Positions 55,644 to 64,000 of a DNA stretch of 64,000 bases are shown one piece after another. The translations under genes were made by a program, and so were the position numbers. The stretch's first letter is position 1. Each line of letters opens with the position of its first letter. Source of the DNA: Thermoanaerobacterium thermosaccharolyticum DSM 571 (GTDB lineage Bacteria > Bacillota > Thermoanaerobacteria > Thermoanaerobacterales > Thermoanaerobacteraceae); assembly GCF_000145615.1 (NCBI RefSeq), contig NC_014410.1, positions 1,158,001 through 1,222,000 on the forward strand, in the 5' to 3' direction. The notes under the pieces are model-generated. The model saw only the letters and a program-made list of their open reading frames with translations. It was not told where the DNA came from and searched no databases.

Positions 55644-56381
55644 GTGAGAAAATTTTTTGTGAAAAATGAAGATATAAAAGATGGGATTGTAAGAATAAAT
55701 GGTGACGATGCACATCATATAATAGATGTTTTAAGATTTAAGATTGGAACGAAATTGATAATTTCCAATGGAAAGAATCAATACATTGTTTCCATTCTTG
55801 ATATTGAGAATTCCTCTGTTATATTAAAAATAATTGAAGAGTATAATCAAGTTGTAGAAAGCCCAATTAACATTACATTGTATCAAGGCCTTCCAAAATC
55901 TGATAAGATGGATTTGATTATTCAGAAATGTACTGAGATTGGCATCAAAAAGATTGTACCTGTTGAGACTGAATTTTCTACAATAAAAATAAAAGAAAAA
56001 AATATATACAACAAAATCAACAGGTGGAAGAAAATTTCTCTGGAAGCATCAAAGCAATCGGGCAGATCTATAGTGCCCGATGTTTTAGTGCCTGTAGGTT
56101 TTAAAGATGCATTAGAAAGTTTGAATGAATTTGACTTATGCTTAATACCTTACGAAAAAGAGACTAATATGAGATTGAAAGATGTTTTAAAGAAAAATTT
56201 TAACGCAAAAAATATTTGTGTATTTATAGGACCTGAAGGAGGATTTTCTGAAAATGAAATAATGGCAGCCATAGAATATGGTGCAATACCTGTCACATTA
56301 GGCCCGAGAATTTTGAGGACAGAAACTGCAGGTATTGTTACTAGCTCTATTATCTTATATGAACTTGGAGATTTAGGATAG
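55644..56381 (+). CDS. rsmE: 16S rRNA (uracil1498-N3)-methyltransferase
   Basis: 245 residues: N-terminal PUA-like part (DDAHHIIDVLRFKIG) and a C-terminal SPOUT knot (FIGPEGGFSENEI, VTLGPRILRTETA). It methylates U1498 in the decoding site. GTG 55644. Last of the group before a terminator. Confidence 0.95.
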   Translation: MRKFFVKNEDIKDGIVRINGDDAHHIIDVLRFKIGTKLIISNGKNQYIVSILDIENSSVILKIIEEYNQVVESPINITLYQGLPKSDKMDLIIQKCTEIGIKKIVPVETEFSTIKIKEKNIYNKINRWKKISLEASKQSGRSIVPDVLVPVGFKDALESLNEFDLCLIPYEKETNMRLKDVLKKNFNAKNICVFIGPEGGFSENEIMAAIEYGAIPVTLGPRILRTETAGIVTSSIILYELGDLG

Positions 56382-56402
56382 ATATACACATTCTTTTTAT
56401 AT

Positions 56403-56452
56403 GCCTCTTAATTTAAAGTAAAAAAGCGAAAATAAGAGGCTTATTTTTTTAT
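56403..56452 (+). terminator. Terminator after rsmE
   Basis: GCCTCTTA (56403-56410) pairs with TAAGAGGC (56433-56440), loop of 22, followed by TTATTTTTTTAT. Confidence 0.75.
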
Positions 56453-56466
56453 ATCTTATTAAATGT

Positions 56467-56472
56467 TATAAT
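56467..56472 (+). promoter_or_regulatory. Extended -10 box of mtaB
   Basis: TATAAT preceded by TGT, 38 bases before the mtaB start. The -35 region is T-rich only. Confidence 0.5.
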
Positions 56473-56510
56473 AAATATTGTATTATTTTTAGTAGGAGGA
56501 ATATTTAAAA

Positions 56511-57869
56511 GTGGCAAAAGCAAATTTAGCTCTCAGCAATGAAGAGTTTTATAATATATATGGCCGCAAAAAAATCGTATCCTTTTTTACTTTAGGGTGC
56601 AAGGTCAATCAGTATGAGACAGAAGCTATGGTTGAGATTTTTAAAAACTCAGGTTATGATGTAGTAGACTTTGATGAATATGCAGATGTTTATATAATAA
56701 ATACTTGTACTGTAACTGGCAGAGGAGACATGAAATCAAGACAGGAGATAAGAAAGGCAAAAAAAATAAATCCGGATTCTATAATTGCTGTAGTAGGATG
56801 TTATTCACAAGTAGCATCAAATGAAGTTCTTAATTTGCCAGAAGTTAATATCGTTTTGGGTACAAAAAATAAAGGCGAAGTCGTTAAATTAGTGGAAAAA
56901 GTTAGCGGTGATAAAGAAAAGATAAACGCTGTAGAAAATATATTTGACAATAAAAAGTTTGAAGAGCTAAAAATATCAGCACAAGAAGGACATACAAGAG
57001 CATATTTAAAAATCCAAGATGGCTGCAATCAATTCTGTACCTATTGCATTATACCCTATGCAAGAGGACCTGTAAGAAGCAGAAGGCCTGATAATATTTT
57101 GGATGAAGTAAAAAGATTACGTGACAATGGATATAAAGAAGTAATATTAACGGGAATACATGTAGCATCTTACGGAAAAGACTTGGAAAATATAAATTTG
57201 CTTGATATAATAAAAATGATTCATGAAGTTGATGGAATCGAAAGAATACGAATGAGCTCTATAGAACCGACGTTTTTAACGGAAGATTTTATTAAAGAAG
57301 TGGCATCTTTACCAAAATTTTGTAGACATTATCATGTATCGCTGCAAAGCGGTTCAGATAGTACGCTGAAAAGAATGGGGCGAAAATATACAACAAGTGA
57401 ATACATGGAAATAATAGATAGGATAAGAAAGTACATTAAAGATGTTGCAATAACTACTGATGTTATGGTTGGATTTCCTGGTGAGACTGATGAAGAGTTT
57501 AATGAGACGTATGAGTTTTTAAAGTCAATAGAGTTCAGCAAAATGCATGTTTTTAAATATTCGAGACGGGCAGGGACAAAAGCGGCAAACTATCCGGACC
57601 AAGTTAAAAATTCGGTTAAAGAAGAAAGAAGCAAAAAACTAATTAAACTTTCTGAGGAGAATGAAGCAAAATTTTATAAGAAATTTGTCGGTAGCACTTT
57701 AAATGTATTATTTGAACAAAGCGTTAAAGATGTTGAAGGTTATGTTGAGGGTCTTACCGACAATTATATAAGAGTTGCAGTGGAATCAGATTTAAAAATC
57801 AAAAACAAAATATTACCGGTTAAATTAATTGGAGTAAAAGAAGATTTTGCAATTGGAAAATTAGTTTAA
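56511..57869 (+). CDS. mtaB: tRNA (t6A37) methylthiotransferase MtaB
   Basis: 452 residues: N-terminal methylthiotransferase domain (FTLGCKVNQYETEAM, CTVTGRGDMKSRQ, VVGCYSQ), radical SAM motif CNQFCTYCIIPYARG, and a C-terminal TRAM part. It makes ms2t6A37 in tRNA. GTG 56511 follows TAGGAGGA. The HIT gene follows in the same unit. Confidence 0.95.
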   Translation: MAKANLALSNEEFYNIYGRKKIVSFFTLGCKVNQYETEAMVEIFKNSGYDVVDFDEYADVYIINTCTVTGRGDMKSRQEIRKAKKINPDSIIAVVGCYSQVASNEVLNLPEVNIVLGTKNKGEVVKLVEKVSGDKEKINAVENIFDNKKFEELKISAQEGHTRAYLKIQDGCNQFCTYCIIPYARGPVRSRRPDNILDEVKRLRDNGYKEVILTGIHVASYGKDLENINLLDIIKMIHEVDGIERIRMSSIEPTFLTEDFIKEVASLPKFCRHYHVSLQSGSDSTLKRMGRKYTTSEYMEIIDRIRKYIKDVAITTDVMVGFPGETDEEFNETYEFLKSIEFSKMHVFKYSRRAGTKAANYPDQVKNSVKEERSKKLIKLSEENEAKFYKKFVGSTLNVLFEQSVKDVEGYVEGLTDNYIRVAVESDLKIKNKILPVKLIGVKEDFAIGKLV

Positions 57870-57883
57870 GGAGGTGAAATGAA

Positions 57884-58228
57884 TTGAGTGATTGCATATT
57901 TTGCAAAATTATAAACAAAGAGATAAATTCAAAAATAGTTTACGAAGATGAATATGTAGTTGCCTTTCCTGACATTAATCCACAAGCGCCAGTTCACTTG
58001 CTTATAGTGCCGAAAGAGCACATAGAATCGCCGCTAGATATTAGTGAAGATAACAAAGATTTGGTAGGGCATGTTTATTTAGTTGCTAAAAAGCTTGCCA
58101 GTCAATATGGAATTGATAAAAAAGGATACAGGATAGTGTCAAATTGTGGCGATGATGGTGGACAAACAGTTCATCATATACATTTTCATCTTCTAGGTGG
58201 AAGATTTATGACATGGCCTCCAGGGTAA
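57884..58228 (+). CDS. HIT-family protein (HINT-like nucleotide hydrolase)
   Basis: 114 residues. It begins SDCIFCKIINKEI (CxxC) and ends with the histidine triad HHIHFHLLGG. HINT proteins split AMP-lysine or other nucleoside phosphoramidates. TTG 57884 follows AAGGAGGTGA. Confidence 0.93.
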   Translation: MSDCIFCKIINKEINSKIVYEDEYVVAFPDINPQAPVHLLIVPKEHIESPLDISEDNKDLVGHVYLVAKKLASQYGIDKKGYRIVSNCGDDGGQTVHHIHFHLLGGRFMTWPPG

Positions 58229-58231
58229 ACA

Positions 58232-58260
58232 TTGACACAAATTGGTTTTAGGATTATAAT
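58232..58260 (+). promoter_or_regulatory. Sigma-A promoter of rpsU-yqeY
   Basis: TTGACA at 58232-58237, 17-base spacer, TATAAT at 58255-58260. It leaves a leader of about 70 bases before rpsU that I could not assign to a known motif. Confidence 0.88.
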
Positions 58261-58340
58261 ATATTAAGATATCCCAATAGTAATCGTAGCAATATACGCA
58301 GTTTACATTCGGCAGTTTATCCGGAGGGAGGGAGATTATA

Positions 58341-58526
58341 GTGTCAGAAGTTCGAGTTGGAGAAAATGAGTCCCTTGATAATGCATTGAGAAGATTTAAA
58401 CGTCAGTGCTCGAGAAGTGGCGTGCTTTCTGAATTAAGAAAAAGGGAACATTATGAAAGCCCAAGTGTAAAACGCAAAAAGAAATCAGAAGCAGCTAGAA
58501 AAAGAAAGTACAAATTTGGCAAGTAA
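58341..58526 (+). CDS. rpsU: 30S ribosomal protein S21
   Basis: 61 residues: [21 protein letters not shown] at the start and a basic tail. GTG 58341 with the site GGAGGGAG. Followed by yqeY, the usual Firmicutes order. Confidence 0.96.
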   Translation: MSEVRVGENESLDNALRRFKRQCSRSGVLSELRKREHYESPSVKRKKKSEAARKRKYKFGK

Positions 58527-58538
58527 GGAAGTGTGTTT

Positions 58539-58982
58539 ATGGCCCTTAAAGAGCAGATATACAAAGATATGGTTGATGCAATGAAAGCAAAAGACACATT
58601 CAGAAAAAATATATTAAGTATGGTTAGATCTTCAATATTGCAAGTTGAAAAGGATACTGGAAAAGTACTTGATGATGATGGGGTCATTGATGTAATTTCA
58701 AGGGAAATAAAGCAAAGAAAAGAAGTCCTGCCCGAATATGAAAAAGGTGGAAGGCAGGATTTGGTTGATAAAGCTAACCGTGAAATTGAAATAATGCTTG
58801 AATATATGCCTCAGCAGTTGTCTGACGATGAGATTGATGAAATTGTTAGAGGTGTTATAGATGAGATTGGTGCTTCAAATAAAAACGACATAGGAAAAGT
58901 AATGAGCAAAGTAATGCCTCTTGTAAAGGGCAAAGCTGATGGCAATAAAGTTAAAACTATAGTTTCACAGCATTTACAGTGA
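58539..58982 (+). CDS. yqeY: GatB/YqeY domain protein
   Basis: 147 residues matching YqeY: LKEQIYKDMVDAMKAKD, IKQRKEVLPEYEKGGRQDLV, EIEIMLEYMPQQLSDDEI. The domain resembles the tail of GatB that contacts tRNA; the cellular role is not firmly known. ATG 58539 fits the site AAGGAAG. Confidence 0.93.
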   Translation: MALKEQIYKDMVDAMKAKDTFRKNILSMVRSSILQVEKDTGKVLDDDGVIDVISREIKQRKEVLPEYEKGGRQDLVDKANREIEIMLEYMPQQLSDDEIDEIVRGVIDEIGASNKNDIGKVMSKVMPLVKGKADGNKVKTIVSQHLQ

Positions 58983-58983
58983 G

Positions 58984-59022
58984 AAAAAAACTTGGTACGT
59001 TAAAGTATCAAGTTTTTTTGTT
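58984..59022 (+). terminator. Terminator of rpsU-yqeY
   Basis: 15-bp stem (58984-58998 with 59105 minus 100, that is 59005-59019) with one G-U pair, loop GTTAAA; seven T in the descending arm. Confidence 0.88.
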
Positions 59023-59093
59023 TTTAATGTAATGTAGAGCATAGGATACAAAAATCCATGCTTTTTTTATTTTTTATATTAAAATCCTGAGGA

Positions 59094-59122
59094 GAATGTT
59101 TTTACTTGATAATTCATAAAAT
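59094..59122 (+). promoter_or_regulatory. Probable sigma-E (sporulation) promoter of yqfC-yqfD
   Basis: GAATGTT at 59094-59100, 14-base spacer, CATAAAAT at 59115-59122. The mother-cell sigma-E consensus is roughly KMATATT, 14-15 bases, CATACANT. The match is 6 of 7 and 6-7 of 8 positions. Confidence 0.6.
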
Positions 59123-59143
59123 TTAACGGGAGGGGGCTTTATC

Positions 59144-59416
59144 ATGAAGTCAAACACCATAAAAGAAGGAATTTTAAATTTAGTTGACTTTCCAAAAGAG
59201 GTATTACTGAACCTTCCTAAGATAACCGTAATAGGTAATACACAAATAACAGTTGAAAATCATAGAGGCATAATAGAGTATATACCAGAAAGAATAAGAA
59301 TTAATTCAACAATAGGAATGATTAGAATATCTGGCAAGAACATGATTATAAATTCAGTTATGACAGAAATTTTAGTAATTACTGGGAAAATACTAAGCAT
59401 AGAAATAATTGTATAA
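59144..59416 (+). CDS. yqfC: Sporulation protein YqfC
   Basis: 90 residues of the YabP/YqfC family: LVDFPKEVLLNLPKITVIGN and VENHRGIIEYIPERIRINS. Made in the mother cell in Bacillus. ATG 59144 with the site GGGAGGGGG. It is followed by yqfD in the same unit. Confidence 0.9.
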   Translation: MKSNTIKEGILNLVDFPKEVLLNLPKITVIGNTQITVENHRGIIEYIPERIRINSTIGMIRISGKNMIINSVMTEILVITGKILSIEIIV

Positions 59417-59519
59417 AGATGCAAAGTTTTATGCAAAAATGTTAAAAAATTATGCAGTGTTTTTTGCCATTCTAGTGAATATTACGAATTATCTCAATTT
59501 CCCCAAAGGAGGTATTTAT

Positions 59520-60725
59520 TTGCTAGCAATAAAATTGTGGAATTTTTTATACGGGTATGCTATTATAAGAATTGAAGGTTTATCAATTGAAAGATTTTTA
59601 AATCTTGTTATATCGAAAAACATATATGTGTGGGATGTAAAAAGGACAGACCATACTACTATAGTTGCAAAGATTAGTTTAAAAGGTTTTAAGCTGCTTT
59701 TGCCATATACAAAAGTAACTAATTGCAGGGTATTTATTGTCGAAAAAAAAGGTCTTCCGTTTATTATTTTTTATTTGCGAAGACGAAAAATGCTTGTAAT
59801 TGGTGCATTATCATGTATTATACTGGCATATATTTTTTCAATGTTTATTTGGTCTGTAGAGATTGTAAATCCGAAAAATGTAGATGAAAGTTCTATAATA
59901 TCAGAACTCGATAAATTAGGTCTTAAGGCTGGTGTTTCTAAGTCAGCTATTGATATACCGAAGATACAGCAAGAATTTTTAATCGATGTAAAAGATATAG
60001 CTTGGATAGGGATCGATATAAAGGGAACAAAAGCTATTGTTAAAGTTGTAAAAAAAACTATTCCACCAGCGATTTTACAGGAGAATGTACCATGTAATAT
60101 AATAGCTAAAAAAGATGGTATAATATATAAGATGACAGTATTAGAAGGAGACGCTGTTAAAAAAGTTGGAGATACTGTAAAAGTAGGAGATGTATTAGTA
60201 TCCGGCATAGTTGAAAGACCAAATACTGAAACACGGTTTGTGCATTCAATGGGTACAATATTGGCAAGGACTTGGTATGAAGGTTATGCAGATGTAAGTT
60301 TAACACAGCAAAAATATGAAAGAACCGGAAAGAAAATTACCGTAACGAAAATATCAATGGGGAATAGCAATTTAACTTTATCTCCCAGAAAGATTGATTT
60401 TAAAAATTATGATAAAGAAGTAAAATTCATAACATCAAGCTATTCACCAGTAAAGATAATAAGTGAAACGTATTATGAGACTGTTCCGGTTGATAAGATA
60501 CTTGCGAAAGATGAGGCGAAGAAGCTAGCAATTGACAAAGCGCTGAGGAATATAAAACCGGCTTTTGGGAAAGATGCTAAAATAGTAAGTAGACAAGAAA
60601 AGATAACCATGGTTAATACTAATGTATTACGAGCTGACGTTATAGTAGAAGTAATAGAGGATATAGGGACTCAAGAAAATATCAATTATAATACGGAGGT
60701 AAAAATTGAAAGAAGTAACAATTGA
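59520..60725 (+). CDS. yqfD: Sporulation protein YqfD
   Basis: About 401 residues: N-terminal domain with GYAIIRIEGLSIERFLNL, one clear membrane helix (VIGALSCIILAYIFSMFIW), then an outer domain with the POTRA-like VDESSIISELDKLGLKAGV. It is related to SpoIV-type stage IV protein YqfD of the sigma-E regulon. TTG 59520 follows AAAGGAGGT; the longer frame from 59409 overlaps yqfC and includes that ribosome site. It overlaps phoH by 20 bases. Confidence 0.92.
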   Translation: MLAIKLWNFLYGYAIIRIEGLSIERFLNLVISKNIYVWDVKRTDHTTIVAKISLKGFKLLLPYTKVTNCRVFIVEKKGLPFIIFYLRRRKMLVIGALSCIILAYIFSMFIWSVEIVNPKNVDESSIISELDKLGLKAGVSKSAIDIPKIQQEFLIDVKDIAWIGIDIKGTKAIVKVVKKTIPPAILQENVPCNIIAKKDGIIYKMTVLEGDAVKKVGDTVKVGDVLVSGIVERPNTETRFVHSMGTILARTWYEGYADVSLTQQKYERTGKKITVTKISMGNSNLTLSPRKIDFKNYDKEVKFITSSYSPVKIISETYYETVPVDKILAKDEAKKLAIDKALRNIKPAFGKDAKIVSRQEKITMVNTNVLRADVIVEVIEDIGTQENINYNTEVKIERSNN

Positions 60726-61707
60726 TATTAATAATATAGAACAAGCGGCAAATCTTTTTGGAAAATTTGACGAAAATATAAAATTGATAGAAGAGGGAAT
60801 GGATGTAAAAATTGTAGTTCGCGATGATATGATTAAAATTAGCGGTGAAGATAGTAATGTTGATGGTGCAGAAAAAGTGTTTAGTGAACTCATTGATATT
60901 ATTAATAGCGGTGAGATAATAACGGCTCAAAATGTATTATACGCTATGAGATTAGTTAACATGGGAGAGGAAGAAAAACTAAAATCAATATTATCTGACA
61001 TTGTTTGCATAACATCTAGAGGGAAACAGATTAGATGTAAGACGTATGGTCAAAAGAGATATGTGAATGCAATAAGAAACAACGAGATAGTTTTTGGAAT
61101 CGGGCCGGCAGGTACAGGTAAAACATATTTGGCTATGGCTATGGCTGTCACATCTTTAAAGAACAAAGAAATAGGGCGTATAATCTTAACTAGACCCGCT
61201 GTAGAAGCAGGAGAACGGCTTGGATTTTTGCCTGGTGATTTGCAAGAAAAAGTTGATCCATACTTAAGACCGCTGTACGATGCCCTGTATGATATATTGG
61301 GAGCCGAAACATTTCAAAAGTACATGGAGAAGGGCTTAATAGAGGTAGCGCCACTTGCCTACATGAGGGGACGGACTCTTGACGATTCATTTATTATACT
61401 TGATGAAGCACAAAATACTACTCCGGAGCAAATGAAAATGTTTCTTACGAGAATTGGCTTTGGTTCTAAGGCTGTTATAACAGGAGACATAACCCAGGTG
61501 GATTTGCCTAAAGGGAAAAGATCGGGGTTAAAAGATGTTATAGAGATATTGAATGGAATAGAAGGTATAGAATTCGTTTTATTAAAAGAACAAGATGTTA
61601 TAAGACATCCTCTTGTTGCAAAAATAGTAAAGGCATATGAAACTTATGAAAATTCTAAAGAAAGCGACGGCAGTACAGATGAAAAAAGCTCTTCTTGGGA
61701 GGATTAA
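60706..61707 (+). CDS. phoH: PhoH family ATPase
   Basis: 333 residues: N-terminal KH-like part, then a P-loop with GPAGTGKTYLAM (Walker A), IILDEAQNTTPEQMKMFLTR (Walker B) and VITGDITQVDLPKGKRSGL. PhoH proteins are RNA-linked ATPases, often next to ybeY as here. TTG 60706 with the site CGGAGGT. Confidence 0.94.
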   Translation: MKEVTIDINNIEQAANLFGKFDENIKLIEEGMDVKIVVRDDMIKISGEDSNVDGAEKVFSELIDIINSGEIITAQNVLYAMRLVNMGEEEKLKSILSDIVCITSRGKQIRCKTYGQKRYVNAIRNNEIVFGIGPAGTGKTYLAMAMAVTSLKNKEIGRIILTRPAVEAGERLGFLPGDLQEKVDPYLRPLYDALYDILGAETFQKYMEKGLIEVAPLAYMRGRTLDDSFIILDEAQNTTPEQMKMFLTRIGFGSKAVITGDITQVDLPKGKRSGLKDVIEILNGIEGIEFVLLKEQDVIRHPLVAKIVKAYETYENSKESDGSTDEKSSSWED

Positions 61708-61712
61708 TTTAG

Positions 61713-63773
61713 ATGTTAATTAAGGACATGCCAATAAAAAAAATATTGTTAAGTCAAAAGGCATATTTAATATATTTTACAGTAATATACATAGTTGCAT
61801 CAATATTTTTATTCTATACAGCTATAACTCCGCCAAAATTTGATATTAAAGCAGGCGATGTTGCCCAGATAGATATTAAAGCACCTAAAGACATTGTAGA
61901 TAATTTGGCAACACAGAAAAAGATTCAAGAAGCAGTCAATAGTGTAAATCCAAAATATGATTATGATGAAAATGTTGCCCAAGAGTCGTACGTGAAACTA
62001 ACCGACTTTTTTAACAAATTAAGGAATATAAGAAAATCTAATGCACAACCAGATGAAAAACTAAATACATTAAAAGAAATACTTCCAATAAAACTGGATG
62101 ATCAGTCGCTTAAAACTTTACTTTCTGCTGAAGACAATACTATAATCGCTGTTGAGTCATTGGCAATCTCTACTGAAAAGGCTACAATGTCGAGGCAGAT
62201 AACTGATGATGCTTTATCTGGGGCACTAAGTAGTGTAAAGAGCGTTATTGATAATTCGGATTTAAGTCAGGATTTAAAACCGATAGTTTACACTATAATA
62301 TCATCGGTGATTTCTCCTAACATGATATATAATACTAGCGAGACGGAACTTGCTAGGAAAGAAGCTGCTGAAAAAGTAGAGCCAGTTGTTTATAAAAAAG
62401 GCCAAAACATCATTGTAAGTGGGGAAGTCGTTACAAGCGACCAAATTCAGGTTTTAAAGGCTTTGGGTTTATTAAAGAATAACAGCAGAATAGATATAGC
62501 GATGCTTTCTGGGATTATTATGCTATTATTGTTGTCTCTGTTTATCACTGTATACTATATAAATAGGCTCAATAAAAAAGTGAAAGAAAAGAACGCATAT
62601 ATTCAAATACTTTACCTATTGGGAATTATATATTATTTTATTGTTATTGCATTAAAAAATATAAATCCATTATTGATACCATCTGAAATGTTAGCATTAT
62701 CTGTATCTGTAATATTAGACCCATTTATTGCTATAATGCTAAATACTTTCTTTTCAATCATTGGTGGAATGATGTTGAATTTTAATCAAGCCTTTTTTAT
62801 CATGTCCATATTTGGGGGTACCATTGGAGCCATAAAAATGGTAAATTCTAAACAAAGAATTGATTTCGTCAAAGCAGGTATCTATGTAAGTGCTGTTAAT
62901 ACATTATCTATATTAGGTGTGGGTTTGATAAATAGTAATAATATTGTATCTGTTCTAGAAAACAGTTTGTGGGGAATTATTAGTGGTGCCTTCAGCGTAA
63001 TTCTTGCTATTGGATTGCTTCCGTTTTGGGAAGCAGGATTTGATATAATAACACCTCTAAAATTACTTGAGCTTTCAAATCCCAACAATCCTTTATTGAA
63101 AAGATTGATGATGGACGCTCCTGGTACGTATCATCATAGCATAATTGTCGCTAATTTAGCAGAAGCTGCTTCTGATGCGATTGGTGCTAACAGTCTTTTA
63201 ACAAGAGTAGGGGCATATTATCATGATATAGGAAAAGTAAAAAGACCTTATTTTTTTAAAGAAAATCAATTTACTGATGAAAATCTTCATGATAAAATAT
63301 CTCCAGATTTAAGTACATTGGTGATTACGTCACATGTGAAAGATGGTGTAGAACTGGCTAAAAAGTATAAATTACCTGAGGATATTATTAACTTAATACG
63401 AGAACATCATGGGACATCCCTTGTAAAGTATTTTTACAGCAAAGCATTAAAAGCTGATGACTTGTGTGAAGAAGACTCTTTTAGGTATACTGGCCCTAAA
63501 CCGCAAACGAAAGAATCTGCAATTTTAATGCTGGCAGATTCTATTGAAGCTTCAGTAAGATCCCTTAGTGAACCGACAGATGATGAAATTGAAGCTATGG
63601 TTAACAAGATAATTGATGACAGGTTGAAAGATGGGCAGCTAGACGAAAGCAATTTGACATTAAAAGATATTAAAGTTTTATCTAAGTCTTTTTTGACATC
63701 TTTGAACGGAATATTTCATCATAGGATAGAGTATCCTGAAATAGAAAATAATAAAGCAGAGGTGTTACAATGA
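61713..63773 (+). CDS. pgpH: Membrane HD phosphodiesterase, 7TMR-HD (PgpH/YqfF)
   Basis: 686 residues: outer 7TMR-HDED domain, seven membrane segments, and a cytoplasmic HD domain (YHHSIIVANLAEAASDAIGA, YYHDIGK, REHHGTSLVKYFY). PgpH of Listeria hydrolyses cyclic di-AMP. It lies between phoH and ybeY, as in Bacillus, and overlaps the ybeY start by four bases. Confidence 0.94.
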   Translation: MLIKDMPIKKILLSQKAYLIYFTVIYIVASIFLFYTAITPPKFDIKAGDVAQIDIKAPKDIVDNLATQKKIQEAVNSVNPKYDYDENVAQESYVKLTDFFNKLRNIRKSNAQPDEKLNTLKEILPIKLDDQSLKTLLSAEDNTIIAVESLAISTEKATMSRQITDDALSGALSSVKSVIDNSDLSQDLKPIVYTIISSVISPNMIYNTSETELARKEAAEKVEPVVYKKGQNIIVSGEVVTSDQIQVLKALGLLKNNSRIDIAMLSGIIMLLLLSLFITVYYINRLNKKVKEKNAYIQILYLLGIIYYFIVIALKNINPLLIPSEMLALSVSVILDPFIAIMLNTFFSIIGGMMLNFNQAFFIMSIFGGTIGAIKMVNSKQRIDFVKAGIYVSAVNTLSILGVGLINSNNIVSVLENSLWGIISGAFSVILAIGLLPFWEAGFDIITPLKLLELSNPNNPLLKRLMMDAPGTYHHSIIVANLAEAASDAIGANSLLTRVGAYYHDIGKVKRPYFFKENQFTDENLHDKISPDLSTLVITSHVKDGVELAKKYKLPEDIINLIREHHGTSLVKYFYSKALKADDLCEEDSFRYTGPKPQTKESAILMLADSIEASVRSLSEPTDDEIEAMVNKIIDDRLKDGQLDESNLTLKDIKVLSKSFLTSLNGIFHHRIEYPEIENNKAEVLQ

Positions 63774-64000
63774 ATATTTTGATAGATAATAGACAGGATA
63801 AAGTAGATGTTGACGGATTAGATAAAATTGTAGAAGATGTTGTTAAAACAGCTTTAGAAGTTGAAGGCGTTGTAGATGATGTGGAGGTAAGCGTATCATT
63901 TGTCGACAACGAAGAGATTCACAAATTAAATAAATATTATAGAAATGTAGATAGAGAAACAGATGTATTGTCGTTTCCTCTGGTTGAATTTGAGGAAATA
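63770..64000 (+). CDS. ybeY: Endoribonuclease YbeY, 3' end cut off
   Basis: The first 77 residues (NILIDNRQDKVDVDGLDK, LNKYYRNVDRETDVLSFPL) match YbeY, the 16S rRNA maturation and ribosome-quality endonuclease. The zinc motif H3XH5XH lies beyond the window end. ATG 63770 with AGAGGTG. Confidence 0.92.
   Translation, partial: MNILIDNRQDKVDVDGLDKIVEDVVKTALEVEGVVDDVEVSVSFVDNEEIHKLNKYYRNVDRETDVLSFPLVEFEEI

Noticed and set aside
58261-58340. Riboswitch or known ribosomal leader before rpsU
   Set aside because: The 70-80 base leader has no motif I recognise; only weak pairings were seen.
59409-59519. YqfD starting at 59409
   Set aside because: It would overlap yqfC and include the AAAGGAGGT ribosome site for TTG 59520.

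Overview
The window is a low-GC (roughly one third G+C) stretch of an anaerobic, thermophilic, spore-forming member of the Firmicutes. Gene content (sporulation genes, a clostridial 2[4Fe-4S] ferredoxin, NfnAB, a primary alcohol dehydrogenase resembling AdhA of Thermoanaerobacter) points to Thermoanaerobacterium or a close relative. That placement is inference from remembered protein families, not a database result. Many starts are TTG or GTG behind strong GGAGG ribosome sites, so several starts here sit inside the longest open frame.

Layout. 1-10.7 kb is a conserved chromosomal core: SpoIVFA-like and SpoIVFB-like proteins, a radical-SAM pair, RNase G/E, an L21-leader-controlled rplU-prp-rpmA cluster, a mini Spo0B-like protein and Obg, then nadD-yqeK-rsfS and a YheO-type regulator. 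10.8-18.3 kb is a run of mostly single genes (DUF362 ferredoxin-like protein, D,D-carboxypeptidase, ComEA, a coiled-coil exported protein, MsrA, a PgpA-family protein, GltX, a GGCT-like protein). 18.3-24.2 kb is the accessory part: a broken IS1634-type transposase, adhA, nfnAB, two tRNAs (Gln, Glu) and a decayed stretch with remnants of a membrane transporter and a Rossmann-type protein. 24.2-32.1 kb has ferredoxin, an ilvE-type aminotransferase, an alanyl-tRNA editing protein, a Spo0E-like protein, a P-type cation ATPase behind a yybP-ykoY (Mn2+) riboswitch, and a divergent MarR-ABC-2 exporter operon. 32.3-45 kb has an ECF S-component, HAD and MBL hydrolases, ComEC, HolA, S20, a small membrane protein, Gpr, SpoIIP, CwlD, and an envelope-like group (alkaline-phosphatase-fold membrane protein, GT4 glycosyltransferase, small membrane protein).

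45-64 kb is the classical lepA-hemW-hrcA-grpE-dnaK-dnaJ-prmA-rsmE-mtaB-HIT-rpsU-yqeY-yqfC-yqfD-phoH-pgpH-ybeY order known from Bacillus. It is interrupted between grpE and dnaK by a complete insertion sequence of about 1.8 kb, flanked by a perfect 13-bp direct repeat. A perfect CIRCE operator lies before hrcA, but none lies between the IS and dnaK. A good sigma-A-type promoter at the edge of the IS points into dnaK. dnaKJ may therefore have lost part of its HrcA control. This is the most interesting feature of the window; I saw no convincing new defence or mobile system.
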